A DNA stretch of 64,000 nt, taken from Cristatella mucedo (Eukaryota; Bryozoa; Phylactolaemata; Cristatellidae). The notes beneath the pieces are model-generated. The model had not been told where the DNA came from. It searched no databases and saw only the letters and a program-made list of their open reading frames with translations. Made by a program: the position numbers and the translations under genes. Location: contig WPIO01000044.1 in NCBI GenBank assembly GCA_009760855.2, positions 2,055,393 through 2,119,392 of the forward strand, written 5' to 3'. How positions within the stretch are numbered: the stretch's first letter is position 1; the number at the start of each line of letters is the position of its first letter. Below, piece after piece: positions 1-39,570 of this stretch.

Positions 1-815
1 TCGGCTTCTAGGTTTTTCTGTTGTGAGCATCGAAGTTTCCACATCATATCACTTCTCGCCGACCTGCTGTGGCTTCCGATAAAGCAGCAGATCGATTTCA
101 AGTTTTTGTCACTCACTTTTAGGTCCCTTCATTCTCTGGCTCTAGCCTACCCATCAGAACTACTCCCTTGCCATACTACGGATTGTACCACCCACTTTTA
201 TTTACACAAATTCTTTAGCATCATCTCGGAGGAAACTCAAATTCTGTGGAGACAGGGCCTTTAGTTCGAATAATAAAAATTCTTTATGCTCCCAAAACCT
301 CGAGCTCTCTCCCGACTGACGTCGTGACATCCCCTGACTAATAATATGATATACTAACTGATTCAACACCCTCTTTTGCATAATGACAGAAGAGCCTTTT
401 ACGGCTATCACACCACTTGCAGGAGCAATAAAGGATCGCCCACTGCAGGATTCGAATCCACGACCTCGGGACCAAGGTCATGCAAGATAACCGCCTTACC
501 TAATATGCCATCACGGCTCACTGACTGGATGCCATTTGAAAAGAACCTCAAATAGCACATGTTTCCCACAGCATTTGCTGGGTCCTTGTGATTTGTCCCT
601 GTGCAGGCTAATGTGTGCTGATACTGTGCATGCTACCACTAACCATATTTACATGTCGAGACTGTTCATGTTACCTGTAACCATATTATGCTTGTGGACA
701 TGTGGATGTTACCACTAACGATTTTATCATGCTTCCCCTACAACATATGTAAAACGCCTAGACAGAGATTGATTTTTCTGAGGAGCTATGAAAATATATC
801 ATTATTATTATTATT
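1..815 (+). mobile_element. LINE A copy (CR1/L2-like non-LTR), 3' part, split by a SINE
   Basis: 1-335 matches the end of the reverse-transcriptase ORF of family A: the HITPLLADLHWLP-type block, then FKFLSLTFRSLHSLA. The 3' untranslated part resumes at 518 after a SINE insertion and ends with the conserved tail (GAGATTG...TTCTGAGG) and a run of ATT at 803-817. The coding part is broken by stops and frameshifts. The 5' end lies outside the window. Confidence 0.75.
345..517 (-). mobile_element. tRNA-derived SINE 1 inserted in LINE A
   Basis: Reverse copy of the window's commonest SINE. Its tRNA-like head (GCCGTGATGGC, A-box-like; GGATTCGAATCC-type B box at about 451-463) lies at the right end and the CAGTTAGTAT-type tail at the left. 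CTGACT occurs on both outer edges, a probable target-site duplication. It interrupts the 3' region of LINE A, so it is younger than that copy. Confidence 0.8.
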
Positions 816-1094
816 GGTATTCTTACCTATGAGTAGGCCAGTGCTCTGCTATTCTATCTGCACTACGTAGTTGTATTTGCTGCTGTGTGGAACCAGAAAA
901 AGATCGTTCGAGCTTTTACACGGTTTCTGTATATGTGATTGTATCTGGGAATATCCTTTGGAGCTGCTGGCTGTCCTCTTCAGCCAGTTACTGCAGATTC
1001 TGGTAGTCACACCATATGGGTACTTATTAACCTATTACTCATTAACCTATTCCTCAATTGTCGGTGAGTCCAACAGATAGAATCCGGAAGCCAA

Positions 1095-1780
1095 CGCAAA
1101 CTGTCCAAATCAGCTCTACCAGCATATCTCATCTATAGCCTCCGCCTGGAACCTCGGTGCCCACTGTAAAAATGGCTTGTCACTAGATGAGCACATCAGC
1201 TCCACAGTCAGTTCTGCCTATTTAGCCTATGTAGCATTGCTTTGTTAAGGCAATATCAGCCAAGCTGGTCCATGTATTCGTGACATCCGGGCGAGACTTG
1301 TCTAACTTGGTACTTTTAGGTCTTCCTGCATGAGCAATAACTCACTTGCAGTTGTCTGCAAAACTCGGCAGCTAGGCTTATTTGTTGCAAGCAGTGAAAT
1401 TGCTGCATTGCATGTGCGCGTACCAGTCTGCACTGGTTACTTACCAATCAGCAGTTCGACTTCATAAGTCTGCCACTCACCTCTAGGTCCCTCCATTCTC
1501 TTACTCCAGATTACCTATCTGCATTAGTTTCACTTCAGACCTCCCGTGGCGCCTCCTGCCCTTTTGACTGCTCGATCATTTGTGCCCCTCACTAACTTCA
1601 AATCCCTTGGAGACTTTAGTTACTGTTGTTACTTTGTTACCTTTAGTTACTGTTCTCCCAAAAGATGGAACTCACAACTGGCTGACATCGCATATTCTCC
1701 GGGCTAGGCAGAAGCTCAAAAAGAATCTGAAAAACTGTTTCACCCAGTCTTTAGCAATTACTTTTGAACTGTGTGTGGAT
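1095..1780 (+). mobile_element. Decayed LINE A fragment
   Basis: Similar to 27900-28560 throughout: CAGCTCTACCAGCATATCTC, the CTAGATGAGCACATCAGCTCC block, GTTTCGTGACATCC-like and TTTTAGGTCCCTCCATTCTC. It carries many stops and small deletions, making it one of the oldest family-A copies here. Confidence 0.65.
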
Positions 1781-2271
1781 GCCATATGATTTCTTTTTAT
1801 GTGATTGCATCATATTAGCAAGAAGATCTTGCGAGCAAAGCTTACATGTTACTAATCTGATCCTCGGCAGTCACTGGGATCTCTTTACGACAGGGCTAAG
1901 CTCTCAAATTGTCCAGCCTTTGCTTTCCGGCCTTCACCAGCTTTTATTCGACTAGCAGAGTCAGTAGAAGGCACCTTTCGTCTGCAGGGTGCCTTCTTTG
2001 CGTCTGTACCTCAGCTTGATGGATGCAGCCTCTGCTCTGTCTGAGCATTCCAGTGGCTGCACAGTGGCAGTTAGTTGTACACTGCATGTCTGCATGCATG
2101 CTGCATCGTTTTCAAGGTACTTTCTTTGACAAAGTAGCTATTCCTCCTGGTTTCACGAGATTGTTGCTGGTCTTACCTATGTGTGGTGCTTTTGTTCAAC
2201 AAATTGGGAAGCATTAACTTGCAAAACCAGCCTGATTATCCTAGTGCCAGACACTATTACCTGTTCTTGAC
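1781..2271. other. Unassigned spacer
   Basis: No gene, splice-supported exon or recognisable repeat was seen between the LINE fragment and the next LINE tail. Confidence 0.4.
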
Positions 2272-3152
2272 TTATAATAATTAATAACAATAATAATAAT
2301 AATTCACTTGATAATGCGCCCTCAGAGAACTTAATCTCGCTCTAGGCGCTTTACATTTGCTGCAAAGTGAAATGCAATTGAATGGTGAGTAACATCATGC
2401 TTAATAAACAAACAACATGAATAACATGATTAGGGGTGACATGCACGGGGTCAGCATGCGAATGTGGTTAGTGGCAGCATGCACAGTGTCAGCACGCATA
2501 AGCACATCAAGGACGAATCACAGGGACCCACTAAATGCTCTCCTAAATAGGTGTGTTTTTAGGTTCCTTTTAAATGTGGTCAGGTCGGGGGATGTTCTGA
2601 CGCAGGTCGGCAGGGAGTTCCATGCTGTGGGAGCATACGAACTAAATGTATGGTCTCCAAAGGATTTAAGGTTTGTACGAGGTATTTCTAGACTGTTGGA
2701 TTCCGAAAAGCGGGTGGTACGATGCTTGGCCTAATGGGGTAGTATATCTGAAAGATAGGCTGGAGCCATAGAATGAAGGGACCTAAAAGTGAGCGACAAA
2801 ACCTTGAAGTCAATCCGTTGCTTGACTGGTAGCCAGTGCAGGTCGGCGAGAAGTGGAGTAATGTGGCAACTGCGATGCACACGACAGACAAGTCTAGCTG
2901 CCGAGTTTCGCACCAGCTGCAATCGCCTGATCGCACATGCTGGTAGGCCAGTAAGCAGTGAGTTGCAGAAGTCGAGACGGGATGTCACGAATGCATGGAC
3001 CAACTCAGATGTGGTATCTTTATCTAAACAAGCCCGAATTTTAGCTATGTTATGAAGCTGAAAATAGGCGGATTTGACTGTGGAGCTGATATGGTCGTCT
3101 AACGAGAGGTTGCTTTGGAATATGACACCTAGGAACCGGATATGATATAATA
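2272..3152 (-). mobile_element. LINE A copy, 5'-truncated, minus strand
   Basis: Starts (its 3' end) with a TTATTA/AAT simple-sequence tail at 2272-2302 and the conserved GCCCTCAGAGAACTTAATCT block. On the minus strand 3003-2731 encodes FVTSRLDFCNSLLTGLPACA and AARLVCRVHRSCHITPLLAD, the thumb region after the RT core in CR1/L2-like elements. A frameshift near 2735 moves the frame. The 5' end is cut at about 3152, the usual outcome of incomplete reverse transcription. Confidence 0.85.
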
Positions 3153-3225
3153 GATGGTTTAGACCCTATAAAAGGCAATCGGAAGTGGTGGTCAGTCAGC
3201 TGTATCATATTGCTCTCTGTGTACC

Positions 3226-3365
3226 GGGCCGTTATAGCTCTGGAGTTAAGATGCCTGCTCTCACGACCGAGGTCGTGGGTTCCAATCCTGGAGTGGGCAA
3301 TCCTTTATTGCAAACTTCAAGCAGTTAGTGATAGCCGTAAGGCTCTTCTGTTGCTATATAAATAA

Positions 3366-3368
<3 letters not shown>
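3226..3368 (+). mobile_element. tRNA-derived SINE 1
   Basis: Head with GGTCGTGGGTTCCAATCC B-box-like segment and GGAGTGGGCAATCC, then the body GTGATAGCCGTAAGGCTCTTCTG and the GCTATATAAA tail. Followed directly by a (TA)n run. Confidence 0.75.

Positions 3369-3438
<70 letters not shown>
3369..3438. repeat. (TA)n microsatellite
   Basis: About 35 TA units directly abutting the 3' end of a SINE. Confidence 0.97.
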
Positions 3439-3439
<1 letters not shown>

Positions 3440-3440
<1 letters not shown>

Positions 3441-3640
3441 GTGCACGTGTAGCCCTCTGTGGCCATCGAATATACTGTTCTATGCTAATGCCGCTGACTT
3501 TTTATTAAGATGTAGGCGTTCTTAGTGGCCATTTCGCTCTGCATAAGTAGCCATACCTGTGTGCATCGGGCGGGCCATATTTGCAAGTCTCACTCTTAGT
3601 GTACTTCGAAGCAGCAAGTTCTTGGATGGCTAGCTTCACC
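3440..3640. repeat. Unclassified interspersed repeat R, copy 1
   Basis: Shares CTCTGTGGCCATCGAAT, CATACCTGTGTGC and CTTCGAAGCAGCAA with 20455-20590, and partly with 5400-5470, in the same order. Coding potential was not seen. Confidence 0.45.
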
Positions 3641-4284
3641 AGAATGTCACGCATCTGCTAGGACTGGCACCATTATGTGCGCTATGTTTTGGTACAGACT
3701 TAAGTTCTGGGCTGCTAAATTTTCACTTGTAGTAGAATGAAAGCTGACTGCTTGCAACTCAGTGTGGTGTACTTCCTGCAGTAAGACAACCAGAACGGCA
3801 AAAAATAGTTTGCGGAGGCTCTGATTGGTGACTCTTTAAGGGAAGCAGCAGGTCATACTTTCGCTTTTCGGGTTATGGTGCATGCTTTTTCTTTGTTAGG
3901 AGCACTGGCCCCCCCCCCCACTCGAATGCTGGAGGAAGGTGTCGTGTGTTTGTGTGGTACCGCATGTGGCACCGGCTGCTCGTGACAGTGGCAGCATGGC
4001 CAGTACTTGCACCATTTACCGTAGGCAGTTGCCTCTTCTCTGCAAAAGCAAGGGTGCTCTGATTGCCCGCACTCCCAAGCAGCATCTGCTCTTGATTGAG
4101 CCTGTTGATGTCATGTAGGCGCAGCTTTCTGTGAGGCGCAGCCATTGCGACTTCACGTCGGGTGCAGCATGCTCGCCTGATTCTCTTTTGTAGTCACATA
4201 GCCTAGCCACTTCTTTCTATCAGCTGAAGGCGACCTAGCAACCTCCGAGGTGCTCACGATTGTCTGCTCGCTTCTTTGCCGAAA
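3641..4284 (+). promoter_or_regulatory. 5' flank of the CAT gene
   Basis: No separate gene seen. This stretch should contain the 5' leader or an upstream non-coding exon boundary and perhaps the promoter of the transporter. I found no TATA box or CpG cluster that fixes a start. Confidence 0.3.
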
Positions 4285-32854
<28,570 letters not shown>

Positions 32855-33004
32855 GGATGTGATTACACTAGCATGGCTCTAGCTCTCCTTACTGCATCTG
32901 CACGGCAGGCTTGCTAGCTTCCTAGCGCTGACGGTGCACCATCCTCCTGCTGATTGCCGTGTCACCTCTGGCTGCTGTGTGCATGCTTCATCGCGCTTGC
33001 TGTG

Positions 33005-34010
33005 CTCTGCTGATAGATTGTAATGTAATGTATCTCCGTCTGTAACTCCACAGAGCCATAAAGACCATGTGGGTGTTACGCAGGAGAGTTTTGTATAGCA
33101 CACTCACAGCCTAATCGGCTTTCGGTATGCATTCGGTAATGTATCTCCGTCTGTAACTCCACAAAGTCATCGATAGCCAACAGACTTTGTCTCACAACAA
33201 CAAAGAGAAAGTGGGAAGCATAGCAGAGTCAGGAGAGTGGTCGAGGTAGTGAGCAGCATGGAAGTAGCAGCTCAGGACAGCTGAAAAGGATGAGCCATAA
33301 TCGGCAGCAGGAGAGTAGTTGTCGTTGCATAAGAATTGTGGAAGCGAGTTCCACAGTCTAGGACCTGCAGAGCTAAAGCTTCCGTCGCCAACGGTCTTTA
33401 ATCGGAATGGAACGGCTAATTTATTTTCCACACAGGACCTGAGGGCGCAAAGAGGCTGAAACTGGTGCAGCAGTTCAGCTAGGTTCGAAGGAGCCAAGCC
33501 GTGGCGGGCCTTGTGGGTCAGCATAAGAACTTTGCTCTGTATCCGTTGATCAACCGCCATCCATTCTAGCTCTTTTAGCAAAGGAGACACGTGCTCAAAC
33601 CTCTTGGACTTGAAGACTAGCCTTGCAGCCATATTCATAGTCAGCTGCAGTGGCCTAGTTGCTTTCTTTGGTAGCCCAGCCAAAAGGGAATTACAATAAT
33701 CAAGCCGAGACAGAACTAAGGAGCTAGTTAATTTTTGTACAAGCCACTATGGAAGACAGCTCCTAATCTTGGATGGGGATTGGACGTGATGGCTAGCTGT
33801 AGAAGGAGTCTTCTGAATGAAGCTTTTAAAATTGAGGCAGCTGTTGAAAACGACCCCTAAATTTCGAGCATGTGGTGATGGTCGCACAATAGCATCGCCT
33901 ATTAGAAGAGCAAAGCCTTTTTATCCAGCTTGCATCCTAGCTGGGCTATATTCATGTAGGCTTTTTAATACCAAAATCGTAGATAGTAATGGGCTTTTGA
34001 TAGCTCGAGA
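33005..34010 (-). mobile_element. LINE B copy, 5'-truncated, with doubled 3' end
   Basis: Minus-strand 33683-33192 encodes AARLVFKSKRFEHVSPLLKE, LMLTHKARHGLAPSNLAELL and SSAGPRLWNSLPQFL, the post-RT region of a CR1/L2-like element distinct from A. The 3' terminus appears twice (from 33014 and again from 33138). The upstream side stops at about 34010 after a frameshifted ARNLGVVF-type region. Confidence 0.82.
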
Positions 34011-34786
34011 TATGGCACAAAATATGGTTCTATAATGCGAAGTAGCCCATTAGTAATTCGTGCTGTGAGGGTAGCACTATGGTAGCAACGTTTTGCATGG
34101 TTGTGGACCACTCGTGGCATCATTTCTTGCCCGATGCCAATTTGCCTCGTCTGAAGAGAGATGCATTATTGTTGGTGTGTGTCAGTGTTAGTAACTGCGA
34201 GTGGCTGGTCGAAATACCTGTTGGCAGGCTCATCTTATTGCTATAGCCACCTTGTTTAAACAGACTGGTGTGCTTAGAAGACGGTTACTGAGTTACTGGC
34301 ACATACAGAGCACTGCGTTGCTGGTACCTACTGTCACTGTCTCACTCATCTTTACAAAGTTTCTCTTTCTTATTAAGAAGAAAAATGTATTGGAAGTTGG
34401 AGCATCCCTTTAACGTACCCAGTGAGACCACGGTGACTAATGGAGCACTTGGCACTATGATTCATATATGCACAGCACACTGATCGTATAATCTTATTGT
34501 GCTATTGTCCTGTAGTTATTGTAAATGTCTGTCTAGTTTGATATCACGCATTCCCTAAGCACAAGGCTTGAGGATAAATCGATTTGATTGTGAATATCCT
34601 TGCATATTTGTGATTCCTCAAAGCCGTGAAGACCGAGATACTGGGGATTCTTATATATCAGACACGCACACATTACCTAATTAGGTTTCACTATGCAATC
34701 GGCAGTCAGTGATTCTTCTCGTAGCAAAGATGGGTTGAAAGAAGAGCTCCAAGACAGCTAGCTTCTTGGGTGTGACTACCCATGAT
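34011..34786. other. Unassigned spacer
   Basis: No gene or repeat recognised. Confidence 0.4.
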
Positions 34787-34905
34787 ATTTTTGGCTACCG
34801 AATGCGTATCGAAAGCCGCTTAGGCTGTGAGTTCGCTATACAAAACTCTCCTTCGTAACACTCACATAGCCTTTGTGAAGTTGCAGACCGAGATACACTA
34901 TGGCG
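34787..34905 (+). mobile_element. LINE B 3'-end fragment
   Basis: TTTTGGCTACCGAATGCGTA, AAAGCCGCTTAGGCTGTGAG and CAAAACTCTCCTTCGTAACA, ending GAGATACAC. Confidence 0.75.
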
Positions 34906-35698
34906 TCACTCTATTAGAACTGCACGCATCACTTAATTGTCTTGTCATGCTATAAATATATTGCCAAAATATGCGAATAAGCTCGAAGCAAATTCGTTGC
35001 ATGCAAAACTTGAAAATTTCAGACACCTTCAAGAACCAGTTGTTAACCTTTTTTTGAGTCATGTAACCCTTTGAAAATCTGATGAAAGTGACAGACCCGA
35101 TCCCTAGAAGAAATGTATGCAAGCACATAAACACAACATTGGATGCGATGAATATACTTTATTCTATTGAAATTGATTGCCTCATACAGCAAATGATATA
35201 AACGGAAGTATGATTTAGTTAAACGATCTTTACAAAGAATGCCAAAGATGACAATCATGTAACATTGTCAAAGACCATTCCCGAAGTTTCACTTCTTATT
35301 CAAGCCAAACAACAACCTTCTCGATGAAATGATTGAGCATAATTAGATTCGATTGGTTTAATTTGCATTCGATTATTGTATATCATTTTTGCATGAAATG
35401 GCCATTAGTTTTCCTGGATTTTGACGTCTCGTTTTGTTAGAAACAAGTGCTGAAAGCCCTTACTTACAAAGTTTGTCTAGTTCCAAAGGGATTTGGAGAA
35501 GCCCCGTAGCTGCTTTACCAGACAAGAGTATGCTTATTTCAACACATACCGGAATTCTCCAATACTCTTTAATTTTTGTTTAATTTCTATCAGCAAGAAA
35601 CGGTTCTTAATTCAAAACCTGGCGAGCCTATGACGATCGTGTGTTATCTGATCATGTTCAGTAGTATCTCAGACAACCCTTTTATTATTATATTATAC
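34906..35698. other. Unassigned AT-rich spacer
   Basis: No gene or repeat recognised; two overlapping minus-strand ORFs have no family features. Confidence 0.4.
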
Positions 35699-35867
35699 TA
35701 GATGATTTAACAGCCTCTTTTGTATAGCGACAGAAGAGCCTTTACGGCTATCACCGCTGCTTGCAGTGGCGATAAAGGATCGCCCAGAGCAGGATTCGAA
35801 CCCACGACCTCGGGTGGCCGAGGTCGTGAAAAGCAACCGCCTTACCTAGTGAACCATTACCTTACAT
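35699..35867 (-). mobile_element. tRNA-derived SINE 1, well preserved
   Basis: Full reverse copy: tail GATTTAACAGCCTCTTTTGT, body CTTTACGGCTATCACCGC, GGATTCGAACCCACGACCTC (B box), head ending CCGCCTTACCTAGTGAACCA. Includes a short duplication of CCGAGGTCGTG within the head. Confidence 0.85.
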
Positions 35868-36787
35868 ATTGACTAGTTTTCTTCAGTAACCAAAAATACT
35901 TACAGCATATTTGGTATGTATATTTTGACAAAAGTAACTTAATATAGAAATAATGTATATAAATGTTGAGTTTTTATTTTACTCATATACTTCCTGAGGC
36001 ACATTCAGGGACCCCTTCGGGTCATTAATGCTAGGTTAAGACCCACTACTATGGTCTAGCTCGGAGTTTCGGTATACATACCTATTGTAATTGTCGACAG
36101 AGATCCCACCTTTGTACTTTGGACTAGTTCACATGTCTCCTCTGAGTCTGTTTTCGGAGCTTCTAGAAAAGCTAGAGCCGTGTTCTCATTCCGTGCATTT
36201 ATTGTCTGGTCTAGCGATGTGCCTGGTGAAGCCGGCCCTACCGAACACTTGGTATTGTGGCACTTTGCGACCTACCAGACAAACGACTTGCAACTTTGCA
36301 CCTGAGTCCCGCTTCGGAGACCATGAGAACTTTCCTATAGCGAGTGAATATGCTGAAAAAATGCATTGCTCATTTTTCGTCTTTTTCACTTGTGGGCCCT
36401 CTGACGTATCGTCACGCTTCAGATACTAGCGGATGTGGGCAGTGTCGGTTCGAGTTTCAGGCCTTCAGGGTTTAGGTTGGTTCAGAGCTGGTTTAGGCTG
36501 GCTGTGTACTCTCACTGTCCTGCCTGTATGGCGGAGCTCCCAACGATGAAATAGCGAGAATAAGAATGATCCTGCTTCGCCTGTTTCGCTCGCTGTTTTA
36601 TTGCAAGACACAGCAGAGCCCATAGGCATAGCCTTTCGGAAAACACTGCCTCTGGAGTCGCAGGCATAAAAGGCAACAGTGGTCACTCGCTAGTTCTCCT
36701 AACTGGTGAGCAGCACAGCCCCCGAAGTAGAGTACAGGGGAGCACTGGTGACGCCATGTCTGTCGCCCGTCATCGGACCCCTTCATA
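35868..36787. other. Unassigned spacer
   Basis: No gene or repeat recognised; a 112-codon plus ORF at 36091-36429 has no family features. Confidence 0.35.
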
Positions 36788-37135
36788 CGATTCTCTCACA
36801 TGCGACAGCTTTACATTTGGAGTGTCTCAGCCATATCGAGAGTTTTTGATAACTAAGTTTATTGTGTCAAAACCCTCAGTTCTACAGATTTTCTTTTTAG
36901 AATATTTGTTGGTCTGGTAACCTGTAACCATGGGAGTATGCTTGGGTGTGCTAGATAAGAACGATTCTCTCACATGCGAGAGCTTTACATTTGGAGTGTC
37001 TCAGCCATATCGAGAGTTTTTGATAATCAAGTTTATTGCGTCAAAACCCTCGGTTCTACAGATTTTTTCTTTAGAATATTTTTGGCCTCGTAACTTGTAA
37101 CCATGGGAGTATACTTGGGTTCGCTAAATGCGATA
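36788..37135. repeat. 174-bp tandem duplication
   Basis: CGATTCTCTCACATGCGA begins both units (36788, 36962); both run through CATATCGAGAGTTTTTGATA to CCATGGGAGTAT. Copies differ at scattered bases, so the duplication is not recent. Confidence 0.88.
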
Positions 37136-37272
37136 TGCATGATGAGATTTGCTTGTATATACTCATAAAAAGTTACGGAATTTATTCGTTGAGCTTTAAA
37201 AGCACGACGCTCGTGGGCTTCTTCTTCAGTCTCTTGCGGTTGTCGATTTTGACAAAATCGCTTTTTCATCAA
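37033..37272 (-). pseudogene. Short ORF resembling the ETEEE-ERRA repeats of Helitron-associated proteins
   Basis: Reads RQPQETEEEAHERRAFKAQR near its N-terminus, reminiscent of the acidic/basic repeats that precede Helitron-like helicase domains in invertebrates. Only one such unit is present, no helicase follows, and its end overlaps the second 174-bp unit. Weak assignment. Confidence 0.3.
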
Positions 37273-39038
37273 GTTTCAGCAATGCGACACTGAGTGACTA
37301 TCTCTGTTGCTTGTTTTACTCGTTGTTTTCTGCGATAGCTACTCAAATATTCCACAGCCTTGCGTGTTCCGTATAAATTGCTATACACTTTTGGTACTGT
37401 TTCGTTTTTTGTAATTTCTCACTTTTGCTCTTGCTCCAATAAAATTTAATTTTCACCTGAGTGCGTTTTGCAATTCGCATAGATATTCGTGTAGATGTCC
37501 CTCCCGTCGGTCAGTAGCGATAAGAAAATCAGCAGTGACTTTTGCTCACGTTCGTACGCACGTTAAAAATTCAATAGGTCAATTATTTTGCCCGTCCCTA
37601 GTGCGCCAGAATGCACGGTGCTGTGTACGGCATGCTGACCTAGGTGGGCCCATCCAGACTTCAATTCCTCACCATTGGCATTGTCCATTGGCCAGCTGCC
37701 CTCGAGAATGCACCGGAAGAGTTGGCACAAGGCCGACGCGGCTGAATATTTTGTACCGGTTAGGTGTCGCACCAGACGATGCATACATTGAGACCTACAT
37801 AAGGACAGCACATCTCTAGGTGGTTTCCATGTAAAAGGAAGATATAGATAGCTGGTCGAAAAGAGTGCTCGATTTGCGATAAACGTTTCGGTCAGTTTTG
37901 TGGTGTGCTTAAAACTGACGCCGGCTCTCGGCTTGTCATACTGTCTCCTTATCAACGAGCGCCTAGCTACAGCCTAGTGCCTTTGCCCTCACCCTTAGAG
38001 CTCTCGTGCAGCGCTCTAGTGAACTGGGCCGCTGCTGCTGCGTTCAGTTTCAGCTTTCCAGACCCACGAGACGCATCCTGTCTTTGTCGAAGGAAATTGA
38101 GCAAAGCTGCTCGCGACGGTTTGCTCTGTACGAGCCAGGCTGTCGGCTCGAAATGGGTTTCAATTCTTTCAAATTCCTTCTCTTTACCGTCGCTACGGCA
38201 CCTGCAACCTCTGCCTAGACGACTGTTAGTGGGGTTTTGTTGCCATCGTTTGTCATTGTTTTCACTCCCGGCATGTGCATCCATGATGTCTTAACGGACA
38301 AAATTGTCCAGTTTTTCCTTCTTAGGTCGCTCGTGCTTTCAATATTCACCTCTCCAGTCGCTCCAGCTCGATGACTCCTCAGTTTTACCCGTAGGTGGGC
38401 CATGTAGCTCTGCTGTTCTTTGCCGGAAAAACTGCCGAAAAAACTGCCCACAAGTCTCTACAATTAAGCCTGATTTAGTCGGCTAGTCTTGCTTCCTACC
38501 TACTCGAGTCTTCCGGTTTGCAGGAGGTTTAGACGGCTACCAGTCGGCTTCCTACTCGCTCAGCCCACTCCTTGGATAGCTGCAGCATTTCTCTATGGCT
38601 ACGCTTCGAAAACACAATTACCGGTAGTAGAATGAAACCTGCCCGCCTTTAGCCTTTACTGCTCGACTCCTCTTTTTAACTCCGAGCTCAGAGTGTCCCA
38701 TAAACAGGGACTCACGTGGAACGCGTCGATGAGTTCACTGGTCAAGTCGCCGGGGAGGGGGCGGCCATTCCTTTCAAATCAACGCATTGGGCGTGGCCTG
38801 AACGGCGTCTATGATTGGTCACTTGCTAAGTCTTGACTGAAAAAGTAGAACCGGGTGTGGCTGCTGAGGCTTCGCCAAGTCTTCTCTAATTGTGGATCGC
38901 CCTCGTCGTATTGGTGACGTATACACCGAAGACAAGAGTAGGTAGGAAGCAATACTCGCCGTCTAATCCAGGCTTTACCGAGCTAAACGTAACAGCTAGG
39001 TTGTTTTTTATAAAGAAGGAATTTTGCCCCTGCCTTCT
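37273..39038. other. Unassigned spacer
   Basis: Several 70-130 codon ORFs overlap on both strands (37535-38486) without family similarity or splice support. No repeat recognised. Confidence 0.35.
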
Positions 39039-39118
39039 TTTAATAATAATAATAGATTTGATACAGCGCCCTCAGAGAACTCGGTGTCTTTCTAGACACT
39101 TTACATTTGTACATTTGA
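39039..39118 (-). mobile_element. LINE A 3'-tail fragment
   Basis: AATAATAATAATAG, then GCGCCCTCAGAGAACTCGGT and CACTTTACATTTG. Confidence 0.65.
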
Positions 39119-39486
39119 GAGGCGTTGCTGCTGCTCTTGCTGGCGACCTGTGGCCGGTACAAACTTGCACGGTTACTCTGCTACAACTTCGTCAGCTTCT
39201 AGTGCTCTGAGCTCCTCACAGAGCAATAAATTAATTGAATTGCGTCGTTCTTTCGCTTAAATGCTATTGGTTTTTTGACCAGCCGTTCCTGGACTGTGGA
39301 ATTTACTTCAAAAATTCTTGCCCAGCGATGCTGTCTTTTCACTGCTATATTATTACTGTTATTATTTATTACTCATGTTGATGACTCGCTCGTTCACATT
39401 CCTTCCCGCCGTCCTTTTTTGCTAATTTCTTTCTTAACCATCCTTACAACTCAACAATGTGTCTCGCTTTCTGTGTTTTAAGATTT

Positions 39487-39570
39487 GGCAAATAAATGCG
39501 AACCGAAAATCGCTTAGGATTTTTTGCTGTAGAAAACTCCAGCATAGTTCCACTGGGTTGTAGACTTGCA
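39487..39570 (+). mobile_element. LINE B 3'-end fragment, diverged
   Basis: AAATGCGAACCGAAAATCGCTTAGG followed by GTAGAAAACTCC; translated it gives MRTENRLGFFAVENSS, parallel to RTESRLGCEFAIQNSP at the end of the LINE B ORF. Confidence 0.45.

Noticed and set aside
2417-2734. 105-codon plus ORF
   Set aside because: It is antisense to the 3' region of a LINE A copy.
37535-38486. ORFs of 94-130 codons on both strands
   Set aside because: Overlapping on both strands, with no motif or splice support.
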